This document shows, piece by piece, positions 32,985 to 40,235 of a stretch of 40,235 nucleotides of DNA. The translations under genes and the position numbers were made by a program. Below the pieces are notes generated by a model that saw only the letters and a program-made list of their open reading frames with translations, had not been told where the DNA came from and made no database searches. Every line of letters starts with the position of its first letter. The first letter of the stretch is position 1. Origin of the DNA: Candidatus Jettenia ecosi. GTDB taxonomy: Bacteria > Planctomycetota > Brocadiia > Brocadiales > Brocadiaceae. Location of the stretch: contig SULG01000025.1 of assembly GCA_005524015.1 (NCBI GenBank), forward strand, positions 1-40,235, in the 5' to 3' direction.

Positions 32985-34451
32985 ATGCGCTTACACAAAC
33001 TATCTTTTGAAATCTTCAACACGATAAATAAATATCAGCTTATTCAATCACATGCTACTATTGTTGTAGGGGTATCAGGTGGACCCGATTCTGCTGCCCT
33101 CTTAAAAATTCTCCATTCCATTAATACCGTTAAGAATCTCAATTTACGTATTCTCGTTGCTCATCTTAATCATCAGCTTCGTGGAGAATCTTCAGAAAAA
33201 GATGCGCAATTTGTTCAAAACTTATCCAAAGACCTTTCTCTGCCTTTCATTTTAAAAAGCGTTGATATTCAAGAAATCTCAAACCAAACAAAAAATTCAA
33301 TTGAAGAAACAGCTCGCAAAGAAAGATATGCATTTTTCATGGAATTAGCACAAGAATATAATGCCCTTACTGTATCAACCGGGCATACAGCAGATGACAA
33401 TGCAGAAACGCTCCTTCATCGTATAATCAGGGGAACCGGCCTGCCTGGACTTGGGGGAATTCCTATAAAACGTCCACTCACCAGAGATTCCACAATACAA
33501 CTCATTCGTCCGCTTCTCTTCACCTGGAGAAGAGAGATTATTGAATATCTTAAAAAAGAACGGCAAAATTACAGAATAGATATGTCCAACTATGAAACGA
33601 TATATTCCCGGAACAAAATAAGACTCGAATTAATTCCATTACTAGAAAATCAATATAATAAAAATGTCAAAAATTCCCTCATACAATTATGTCAAATCCT
33701 CGCTGCTAATAACGAATACTTAGAATTAGAAGCAAAAAAAATATTAAAAGATTCTACCAGAGAAAAAACTCATGATTCATACAGCATTGATACCCATTTT
33801 TTAACAAAACAACCTAAAATATTACAGTATTTGGCGCTTCAGGAAATACTCATTATCATGAGGGCGCCACTAAAAGAAATTAAATATAAGCATTATATAA
33901 AGATATTTGATGAAATAATCAAACCCGGGAAAAGACGGTATTTCCAGTTACCTGGCAAACTCTATGTATGGCATGAACATGGTATACTCTCTGTTAAAAA
34001 AGAATCCTTACACAAATCATGCATACCGCAAATATCAAAAACTGCTCTGCAAGTACCCGGAATGACGTCGATTCATCCTTTAGGATGTTTGGTATCTGAG
34101 ATATTAGATATTCAAGATCTATCATTAGAAGTATACAAAAAAACGAAAACAAGAGACGAAGAAGTTTTTGACTTACAAAACCTTACGATGCCACTCATGG
34201 TAAGATTGCGGAAAAAAGGCGATACGATTTCCCCCTTAGGCACACATGGATACAAAAAGCTTAAAGATCTGTTTATTGATAAAAAAATTCCGGTAAAAGA
34301 ACGTGATGCCATTCCCATAGTTGTAATGAACGATCAGCCTATTTGGGCTATTGGTATAGGTATCGATAATACCGTAAAGGTTACGTCTACCACGAAAAAA
34401 ATTTTAAAATTAACCTTTAACAGGTCAAATAACGAGCAAGATAACAAGTAA
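32985..34451 (+). CDS. tilS: tRNA(Ile)-lysidine synthase
   Basis: A 488-residue N-type ATP pyrophosphatase that converts C34 of tRNA-Ile (CAU anticodon) to lysidine so it reads AUA. The P-loop is VGVSGGPDSAALL (SGGPDS at 31-36). Further motifs are VAHLNHQLRGESSEKDAQFV, STGHTADDNAETLLHRIIRGTGLPGL and NKIRLELIPLL. The C-terminal part (about 390-480) matches the TilS C-terminal domain (MVRLRKKGDTISPLGTHG and KLKDLFIDKKIP). This is the long form. The frame opens at TTG 32955, but ATG 32985 fits the family better; the ribosome binding site is weak. It stands alone between divergent and convergent neighbours. Confidence 0.95.
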   Translation: MRLHKLSFEIFNTINKYQLIQSHATIVVGVSGGPDSAALLKILHSINTVKNLNLRILVAHLNHQLRGESSEKDAQFVQNLSKDLSLPFILKSVDIQEISNQTKNSIEETARKERYAFFMELAQEYNALTVSTGHTADDNAETLLHRIIRGTGLPGLGGIPIKRPLTRDSTIQLIRPLLFTWRREIIEYLKKERQNYRIDMSNYETIYSRNKIRLELIPLLENQYNKNVKNSLIQLCQILAANNEYLELEAKKILKDSTREKTHDSYSIDTHFLTKQPKILQYLALQEILIIMRAPLKEIKYKHYIKIFDEIIKPGKRRYFQLPGKLYVWHEHGILSVKKESLHKSCIPQISKTALQVPGMTSIHPLGCLVSEILDIQDLSLEVYKKTKTRDEEVFDLQNLTMPLMVRLRKKGDTISPLGTHGYKKLKDLFIDKKIPVKERDAIPIVVMNDQPIWAIGIGIDNTVKVTSTTKKILKLTFNRSNNEQDNK

Positions 34452-34512
34452 GAGATATTCTCCTGCTAAATCTCTTCACCAGTTACTCACCCTATATTCA
34501 AAGTATTAATTC

Positions 34513-36342
34513 CTATTCACCAACAATCTTCTCAAAACCAGCGCCCCCTTTAAGCCTTAAAAGATCCGGATTGCTTTTTGCTATATTCTTATATCCCGGA
34601 TTTAACTCAATTGCCTTCTTCAGCGAATCCAACGCGTCTTCCTTATACAAAAGCAAAGCTTGTGCACAGGCCTTGTTGAACCATGCTGCATCAAAGTCAG
34701 GCTTTATCCTTAAAGCCTGATTATAAGCCTCTATAGCTTCCTTATGGTTTCCCATAACATCTAACAGGAGGCCTTTATTATTTAAGGCTCCGAAAAAATC
34801 TGGTTTTGTCTTGATTGCTTTATCATAAGCATCAAGCGCCTCTTGCTGTTTTCCTATTTCCTCAAATACATAACCTTTATAATTCCATGCCTCATGCACA
34901 TTTCCACTCAGCGTTGTTGCTTTATCAAAGGCATTCAATGCCTCTTCATATTTTTTTAACCGTACAAGACACAGCCCTTTATTTATCCATAAACTAAAGA
35001 TCTCGGGTTTTAAGCTAAGCGCCTTTTCAAACACCTTAACGGCCTCTTCATAGTTTTGGAGTTGTATAAGAGCAAGACCTTTATTACTAAGGGCCTCGTA
35101 TTTAATCTTTGCCAGGCGTGGTATATTCATAGCTTCTTCATCTGTAATGATCTGCGCTACTTTATCAAAAGATTTCATGGCCTCCATAAACCTTCCTAAT
35201 CGTAAGAGAGCCCATCCTTTGCTATTCCATACTTGCGGATAATCCGGCCTTAGTTTTATCGCATTATCAAGTACTTTTATCGCATCTTCATAGCGCCCCA
35301 TGTGGAATAGTTCACCGCCCTTATTTGTCATAGTCTCGTAAGAATCAGGCTGAATCTGCAACGCTTTTTCATATGCTAAGATAGCCTCCTCATGTTTTCC
35401 GGTGCGAGATAATGCCAGGCCCTTATTCGTCCATGCACCGTAAGAATTCGGCTGAATCTCTATGGTTTTTTCGTATGCGGCAAGCGCTTCCTCATACCGT
35501 CCTAAGGCATCCAGGGCAAGTCCTTTCCCATTCCAGGCTCCATAAGAATCAGACTTCAGTTCAATGGCCTTATTAAAGGCATAAACGGCATCCTCATATT
35601 TCCCAAGATCCGCAAGGGTAAATCCCTTATCAGCCCATGCTGCATGTTCAGAAGGCTTTATTTCAATAGCCTGATCATAAGCATGGACAGCTTCTGTGTA
35701 TTTGCGCAATCTTACAAAACAATTACCCTTATTAATCCATGCTTCATAATATTTTGGGTTAATTGCAATAGCCTTATCGTATGCATCTAACGCTTCATTT
35801 CTTCTCTCAGGAATTTTTGCCAAAGCCAGGCCCTTATTATTCCACGCCTCATATGCATCAGATTTTATCTTTATAATACGATCGTAGGTATCAATTGCCA
35901 TGTCGATACTTCCAATATGATCAAGGACATTCCCTTTATTGTATAATGCGGTAATATAGTCAGGTTTGATCTCCAAAGCCTTGTCAAATGCCTTAACAGC
36001 CTCATCATATCTCCCGGCATGATCCAGGACTCTTCCCTTCATATACCAGGCCTCATAGTAGTCCGGCTTATATTGAATTGTCTTCTCAAATGATTCTATG
36101 GCATCTGCATACTTACCAAAGTAATCAAGGATAATTGCTTTATTGTACCAGGCCTCAAAGGCGTCAGGTTTTATCTGAAGGGCATTTTCATAAGCATCAA
36201 ATGCTTCTTGATACATCTGATTACGAACGAAATCATTTCCTTTATGGATAAATGCCTCGTAACTTTCCGTAGCAAGTAATATACCCTCTAACCAGAAGAG
36301 TATAATAATAAAAACCTGTATACCTATCATTCTTCTCGCCAT
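34513..36342 (-). CDS. Exported TPR-repeat protein
   Basis: A 609-residue protein with a hydrophobic N-terminal segment (residues 5-24) likely to be a signal peptide or anchor, followed by about 16 tetratricopeptide units with a strong consensus around AWYNKG-x3-D-x4-ADAIESFEKTI-x-IKPD. The repeats are unusually regular, with conserved Trp (EAWxNKGxAL), which indicates recent expansion. No catalytic domain is present, so it is probably an interaction scaffold on the outer face of the membrane. ATG 36342 has GGAGG seven bases upstream. It is distinct from the TPR gene at 7.9-10.2 kb, which has fewer conserved units and carries repeat insertions. The PLD-domain gene lies upstream on the same strand, 79 bases away. 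Confidence 0.88.
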   Translation of the reverse strand: MARRMIGIQVFIIILFWLEGILLATESYEAFIHKGNDFVRNQMYQEAFDAYENALQIKPDAFEAWYNKAIILDYFGKYADAIESFEKTIQYKPDYYEAWYMKGRVLDHAGRYDEAVKAFDKALEIKPDYITALYNKGNVLDHIGSIDMAIDTYDRIIKIKSDAYEAWNNKGLALAKIPERRNEALDAYDKAIAINPKYYEAWINKGNCFVRLRKYTEAVHAYDQAIEIKPSEHAAWADKGFTLADLGKYEDAVYAFNKAIELKSDSYGAWNGKGLALDALGRYEEALAAYEKTIEIQPNSYGAWTNKGLALSRTGKHEEAILAYEKALQIQPDSYETMTNKGGELFHMGRYEDAIKVLDNAIKLRPDYPQVWNSKGWALLRLGRFMEAMKSFDKVAQIITDEEAMNIPRLAKIKYEALSNKGLALIQLQNYEEAVKVFEKALSLKPEIFSLWINKGLCLVRLKKYEEALNAFDKATTLSGNVHEAWNYKGYVFEEIGKQQEALDAYDKAIKTKPDFFGALNNKGLLLDVMGNHKEAIEAYNQALRIKPDFDAAWFNKACAQALLLYKEDALDSLKKAIELNPGYKNIAKSNPDLLRLKGGAGFEKIVGE

Positions 36343-36405
36343 GATGACCTCCCTCGCCTTTAAGCGAAAATGGCATTAACCCACACATGAGCTACGGGTG
36401 GCTAT

Positions 36406-36443
36406 TTAATAGTCGTGATATCACTTAATAGTCGTGATATCAC
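36406..36443. repeat. 19-base tandem duplication across a stop codon
   Basis: TTAATAGTCGTGATATCAC occurs at 36406-36424 and again at 36425-36443. The stop of the PLD-domain gene lies in the first copy (36421-36423), so the last residues are part of the duplication. Confidence 0.9.
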
Positions 36444-37836
36444 CATCTTCCAGGATATAGGGAAAATTATTTCCGCATCGTGTTGTTAATCTTCCCGTAT
36501 AGACCACAGTCTCGTCATCCTGAAATTTTAATATCTTATCCTTTTTTGATAAACTGATTTTTAACTCTACAGATTCGTTTTCTTTTTGCATTATTCCTAT
36601 TCGTAAACCAGATGCAACATTTAAATTTTTATAAACAATCCGGCCTATCCAACTGACATATTTACCCTGATATTTTTCCCATGCCTCATCCTTTTGTATC
36701 TCCGATAAACTACTTTCACTGCCAAACAGAGCGTTTAAATCTTCAAAAGACTCTACAAGAAATATCTTTTTGGGTCCCTGGGAAATAGGCATTACATCAG
36801 GATTTTGAATTAACTCCTGCCTGCTTAAAGGTTTTGGCTCTGTATTCTCAATTCCAAGCACATCTCCATCTTCGAGCTTATAGGGGAATATCCTTGTCAC
36901 CCGTGAATCGAGTTTCCCCGTATATGTCACGGTATTTCCGTATTTTACCGGAGAAAAATGCCCTTTATTGGCAGGGTTTAGCTTTACCTCAACGCCGGTG
37001 CCGCCATGAGTCACTCCCATCATCCACCCCGTTACCAAACCCCATCCAATGTAATTCACCATCCCATTCCACCGAACTTTTTTACCTATACATCGACTCC
37101 ACAAATTCTCCTTTTGCTCATCTGACAAATCACTCACTATTCCAAAGATATTATTAAATTCTTCAAAACCCATATCAATATAACCGTCGCTAGTTTCTAC
37201 GATAACAACACCATACTTCGATACGATAACTCGTTTCCCGCTCATGGCAAAGGTATCCGTAACAGCTCCTGGTGACTTGCCTTCTGCCTTTTTAAACCCT
37301 TCTTCTCCGCCAGCAGCAATATTTTCAACCTTTGGCGCTGTTCCTTCATGAAATAAGCGATCAAATTCTTTTTGATACTTTATTACTATCTTCGCTTCTT
37401 CGGTAAAAAACGCGTTGCCATGATTAAACTTACTCACCTTTTCTTTCCAGTTATACGATCCAATCATCAGCAATTTACAATCGAAAATGGCAAAATTATT
37501 ATGCATAATTCCCTTTTGAATTACTATCTTCGTTGCAAGTTGCTTATCCTTGTAAAGATTCAACATCAGTCCGTTTGTTAAAGTACACCTCCTGCCTGCT
37601 ACAATTCTAACCTGTACCCCCCGCTGTTGTGCTTTACTAAGGGTATTTAAAATCTCTTTTGAGGTTATGTCAGATACTGCAATATCGATAGATTCCTTCG
37701 ATTCTTCAACTGCACGTAACATTCTCTTCTTGATATCCTGATGCGTAAAATATGTATCCGATGAAAATGCGTTACGTTGTGTATAGAGGACAACTGCTAC
37801 AACAACGAATAGTATAGAGGTCTTCTTCCAATCCAT
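36421..37836 (-). CDS. Exported PLD-like protein with degenerate HKD motif and two C-terminal OB-like repeats
   Basis: A 471-residue protein. Residues 7-22 form a signal or anchor, and 30-165 a single phospholipase D-like domain with the expected GxMH, FD and GSYNW segments. The catalytic motif H-x-K-x4-D reads MHNNFAIFD, so Lys is replaced by Asn114 while His112 and Asp119 remain. This should impair the transphosphatidylation or nuclease reaction. After residue 225, two related segments (about 240-330 and 380-470) each show a basic/aromatic WxGxVxYxxx pattern and end in YTGxLxxRxxxxFPYxLEDGD; these resemble small beta-barrel (OB or SH3-like) domains. No family was recognised for the full architecture. 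It is upstream of the TPR gene and could share a transcript with it. Confidence 0.75.
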   Translation of the reverse strand: MDWKKTSILFVVVAVVLYTQRNAFSSDTYFTHQDIKKRMLRAVEESKESIDIAVSDITSKEILNTLSKAQQRGVQVRIVAGRRCTLTNGLMLNLYKDKQLATKIVIQKGIMHNNFAIFDCKLLMIGSYNWKEKVSKFNHGNAFFTEEAKIVIKYQKEFDRLFHEGTAPKVENIAAGGEEGFKKAEGKSPGAVTDTFAMSGKRVIVSKYGVVIVETSDGYIDMGFEEFNNIFGIVSDLSDEQKENLWSRCIGKKVRWNGMVNYIGWGLVTGWMMGVTHGGTGVEVKLNPANKGHFSPVKYGNTVTYTGKLDSRVTRIFPYKLEDGDVLGIENTEPKPLSRQELIQNPDVMPISQGPKKIFLVESFEDLNALFGSESSLSEIQKDEAWEKYQGKYVSWIGRIVYKNLNVASGLRIGIMQKENESVELKISLSKKDKILKFQDDETVVYTGRLTTRCGNNFPYILEDGDITTIK

Positions 37837-38261
37837 AAATTCCCCTTCTCTTGTTATTTCATTGGAACAAAATAGGTATTAATTCCTGTTTCATAAGGAT
37901 AATTATATAAACCCCGTACATTTAGCTTCAGGATATTTGTGATGAGGTTAATAATGAGAATTATCTGTCAATGTTGATTCAAGCATGCGGATAGATCTCA
38001 TATTTCAGCGTATGTATTAAGATTAAGGTAGCCCTTATGAATTTTCGGGAAATGAAGCTTGCTCCTATAAAACCAAGGGTTACCACAGATATTTTTCATG
38101 AGATTCAACAGTGAAGATATATTCTATCAATGCGGAATAGAGATTGCAAGCACTATAGAAGTATACCTGAGTTTTGATTTGACAAAAAAACATATCTTGC
38201 ATAGAATTCATTTAAAGAAAGGCCGTTTAGGATTTAAACTTTTATTTTGAAGGAGGTCTTC
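37837..38261. other. Intergenic region with the htrA promoter
   Basis: About 425 bases between divergent genes with no credible ORF or RNA. The one clear feature is the promoter at 38179-38207; the rest is AT-rich and unassigned. Confidence 0.6.
38179..38207 (+). promoter_or_regulatory. Sigma-70 promoter of htrA
   Basis: TTGACA at 38179-38184, a 17-base A-rich spacer, then TAGAAT at 38202-38207. It is one mismatch from consensus in the -10 and lies about 50 bases before the ribosome binding site AGGAGGT. Confidence 0.75.
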
Positions 38262-39821
38262 ATGAGCAACAATTTAAGAAAATTTTATCTTCGTCCTCTT
38301 TTCGTTGTAGCTTTTAGTCTTTGCTTTGGAACTGTAGTATGCGCTGCAAATAAACAGACACACGAAGCTGATGCAGCTGCGCTTGCCACAGCTGTGCATC
38401 TTGAACATGTATTCCAAAATGTGGTTAATCAGGTTAAACCCGCAGTAGTCTCAATCACTTCTGTAAAAACCTTTAAACATAGTCAGCAGCAAAGACAGAG
38501 GCAAATGCCAAATGATCGGTTTCATTCACCTTCACCCAGAGCAGAGCCTGACCAACAAGAAGATGAAGGCGATCCATTCCGTCAATTCAGAGATTTTTTT
38601 GGCGATGATTTTTTTGACAGGTTCTTTAAACCACGATTTCCTGAAGGCGACTTTAAAATACAAGGGCTTGGTTCAGGGGTAATTATAGACAGTGAAAAAG
38701 GATACATTATAACGAATAACCATGTGGTAGAAGATGCCGGTGAACTCAAGGTTACCCTGGGAGATAAAAGGGAATTTGATGGGAAAGTTATTGGCACCGA
38801 TCCTCAAACAGATATTGCCGTAGTAAAAATAGAAGGAGATAATTTGCCTTTAGCGAAGCTCGGTGATTCTGATACCATTCAGGTCGGACAATGGGCTATT
38901 GCTATTGGGAATCCTTTCGGTTTGTCACAAACAGTTTCTATCGGTGTCATTAGCGCTACGGGAAGAGCCAACGTCGGTGTCGCACAATATGAAGATATGA
39001 TTCAAACGGACGCAGCTATCAATCCTGGCAACAGCGGTGGTCCTCTTGTTAACATACGAGGCGAGGTAATGGGTATCAATACCGCCATATTTACCAGAAG
39101 TGGTGGTTATCAGGGTATCGGATTCGCCATACCTGTGAATATGGTAAAAATTGTTATGAAGGATCTTATAGAAAAAGGCAAAGTTACCCGGGGATGGCTA
39201 GGCGTTGTTATCCAGGATGTCGACCCCGCTTTGGCAAAGTCGTTTAATGTTACCGTTACAGAAGGTGTTCTGGTAAGTGATGTTCAGGAAAATTCCCCTG
39301 CAAAGGAAGCCGGACTTGAGCGTGGAGATATTATCATAGAATATGAAGGAAAGCCTATCCGGGATGTAAATCATCTCCGTAATACCGTTGCTCAAACAGA
39401 AGTCGGGAAAAAAGTAAAAATGAAAGTCCTGAGGGACGGCAAAGAAAAAGAATTGTCCATCAAGATTGGCGAACAACCAGCAGAATTATTTGCCCTTGGA
39501 CCAGGCGGTACACCTCCTCTTGAAAAGGAACAGAAAGAACTTGGAATGACGGTGCAAAATCTTACAAAAGAGATTGCCAAAAATCTGGGTATTGAAGATG
39601 AGAGCGGTGTAATAGTCTCAAATATCCAGACAGGAAGCCCTGCCGGCATGTCAGATATAAGAGAAGGCGATATTATTAAGGAAGTAAACAGAAAGAAGAT
39701 CAGCAATGTCACAGAATTTAAAAAGGCATTAAATGATGCAGATAAGGAAAAAGGTATCCTTATGCTGGTAAAACGAGGCGAATTTTCCCGGTATGTTATT
39801 ATTAAAATAAAGGGAAAATAA
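38262..39821 (+). CDS. degQ: Periplasmic serine protease, HtrA/DegQ (Do) family
   Basis: A 519-residue protein. Residues 1-30 form a signal peptide (FVVAFSLCFGTVVCAA). A Pro/Gln/Asp-rich insert (about 70-110) precedes the trypsin-like domain. The catalytic triad is His154 (TNNHVVEDAG), Asp184 (QTDIAVVKI) and Ser258 (NPGNSGGPLV), and the loop GNPFGLSQTVSIGVIS matches Do proteases. Two PDZ domains follow (about 310-405 and 425-515), each with the GV-SDVQENSPA or GV-IVSNIQTGSPA strand. It degrades and refolds damaged envelope proteins under stress. ATG 38262 has AGGAGGT upstream; the frame opens earlier at a TTG without support. A strong terminator follows. degP or htrA are equally acceptable names. 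Confidence 0.94.
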   Translation: MSNNLRKFYLRPLFVVAFSLCFGTVVCAANKQTHEADAAALATAVHLEHVFQNVVNQVKPAVVSITSVKTFKHSQQQRQRQMPNDRFHSPSPRAEPDQQEDEGDPFRQFRDFFGDDFFDRFFKPRFPEGDFKIQGLGSGVIIDSEKGYIITNNHVVEDAGELKVTLGDKREFDGKVIGTDPQTDIAVVKIEGDNLPLAKLGDSDTIQVGQWAIAIGNPFGLSQTVSIGVISATGRANVGVAQYEDMIQTDAAINPGNSGGPLVNIRGEVMGINTAIFTRSGGYQGIGFAIPVNMVKIVMKDLIEKGKVTRGWLGVVIQDVDPALAKSFNVTVTEGVLVSDVQENSPAKEAGLERGDIIIEYEGKPIRDVNHLRNTVAQTEVGKKVKMKVLRDGKEKELSIKIGEQPAELFALGPGGTPPLEKEQKELGMTVQNLTKEIAKNLGIEDESGVIVSNIQTGSPAGMSDIREGDIIKEVNRKKISNVTEFKKALNDADKEKGILMLVKRGEFSRYVIIKIKGK

Positions 39822-39855
39822 GTTCCTGCTCTAGAAATTCACCGTTATAAAAACC

Positions 39856-39904
39856 AAAACCCCCTTAACCTCCTTTTATGAAAAAGGAAAGTTAAGGGGG
39901 TTTT
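39856..39904 (+). terminator. Rho-independent terminator after degQ
   Basis: AAAACCCCCTTAAC (39856-39869) pairs with GTTAAGGGGGTTTT (39891-39904), with inner CCTTTT/AAAAGG pairing, and T-rich sequence follows. Confidence 0.85.
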
Positions 39905-39929
39905 ATTATTTCTTAGAAAAAGAAAAACC

Positions 39930-40120
39930 AACTGACCCCATTACCATAATCAAGCAAGAAAACAGACTACCCCGACTTTCGCAATTCGCACCCAAAAAAG
40001 GTTATTTTTGAGTAGAAATAACGCTGAAACCCTTGATTTTACCGGGGTCAATTTTCAAAATGGCTTGTAGTGCCGACCTACCCTATTGACGTCATTACGG
40101 GAAACTGCGAAAATGCTTGC
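39930..40120 (+). mobile_element. Probable left end of an insertion sequence, IS4/IS1634 type
   Basis: Between the terminator and the transposase start lie about 190 bases of non-coding sequence, including CCCCGACTTTCGCAATTCGC near 39970 and a TGACCCC / GGGGTCA pair. These may belong to the terminal inverted repeat and leader of the element, but the right end is outside the window, so the boundary is uncertain. Confidence 0.4.
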
Positions 40121-40235
40121 ATGTTTTTACGAGAAAAAACACGGACGAAAGATGGGAAAATACACCGGTATTGGAGTGTAGTAGAAAACCGTCGGATCAA
40201 TGCAAGAAGAGTAGTCCAGAGGCAAGTTCTCTACC
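40121..40235 (+). CDS. Transposase, IS4/IS1634-type, N-terminal fragment cut by the window edge
   Basis: The frame from ATG 40121 reads MFLREKTRTKDGKIHRYWSV, then VENRRINARRVVQRQVLY, and runs open to the last base. This opening (a basic stretch, then HRYWSVVENRR and VVQRQVLYLGE-type motif) is typical of IS1634/IS4-family transposases. Only 38 residues are visible, so completeness and activity cannot be judged. No clear ribosome binding site is present, which is usual for such genes. Confidence 0.6.
   Translation, partial: MFLREKTRTKDGKIHRYWSVVENRRINARRVVQRQVLY

Overview
The window reads as an ordinary chromosomal segment of a Gram-negative planctomycete. My best guess is an anammox-type organism (Brocadiales). 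The clues are two tandem formate/nitrite channels, a divergent Amt ammonium channel, lipid A synthesis (LpxB), a Minf_1886-family protein typical of Planctomycetes/Verrucomicrobia, long TPR proteins, and many dispersed GC-rich palindromes of a kind I associate with these genomes. The genus cannot be fixed from the sequence alone. No rRNA, tRNA or CRISPR array was seen.

Layout. 1-1.9 kb: two FNT channels in one operon, closed by a strong terminator. 1.97-3.5 kb: a small membrane protein overlapping lpxB. 3.5-4.2 kb: repeats. 4.2-5.6 kb (-): a sigma-54 activator with a degenerate receiver and an in-frame stop at codon 4. 6.4-7.8 kb: pyruvate kinase. 7.9-11.65 kb (-): amt followed by a TPR protein containing low-complexity, palindrome-derived insertions. 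11.7-12.4 kb: a MITE-like element and a ~195 bp repeat whose inverted partner lies at 3.7 kb. 12.4-16.9 kb (-): an M36 metalloprotease with two P-domains and a secreted lipase-like hydrolase. 17.2-20.7 kb (+): four membrane genes beginning with a DUF6754-like protein; the fourth opens only through a -1 frameshift at a T-TTT-TTA heptamer. 20.7-21.7 kb (-): a hot-dog (MaoC-like) protein. 22-23.8 kb (+): a GlmU-like nucleotidyltransferase and a HARP-type protein-only RNase P. 23.9-25 kb (-): a Pab1020/Rnl3-type RNA ligase, convergent with HARP. 25.4-28 kb (+): an RCK-DHH phosphoesterase and a lipoprotein with seven 19-residue Cys/His repeats. 28-32.9 kb: a coiled-coil exported protein (-), then ricT-metG-Minf_1886 (+), then a SUMF1-like protein and a DUF192 protein (-). 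33-34.5 kb: tilS. 34.5-37.8 kb (-): a second large TPR protein and a degenerate PLD-domain protein. 38.2-39.8 kb: htrA/degQ with a clear promoter and terminator. The right edge enters an IS4/IS1634-like insertion sequence.

Functional themes are nitrogen-compound transport (FNT x2, Amt), tRNA/RNA metabolism (HARP, RNA ligase, MetRS, TilS, DHH phosphoesterase, RicT) and envelope biology (LpxB, HtrA, DUF192, lipoprotein, the four-gene membrane cluster, secreted hydrolases). The parts most worth follow-up are the frameshifted four-gene membrane cluster, the HARP/RNA-ligase pair, the Cys/His-repeat lipoprotein, and the sigma-54 activator whose receiver looks unable to accept phosphate.
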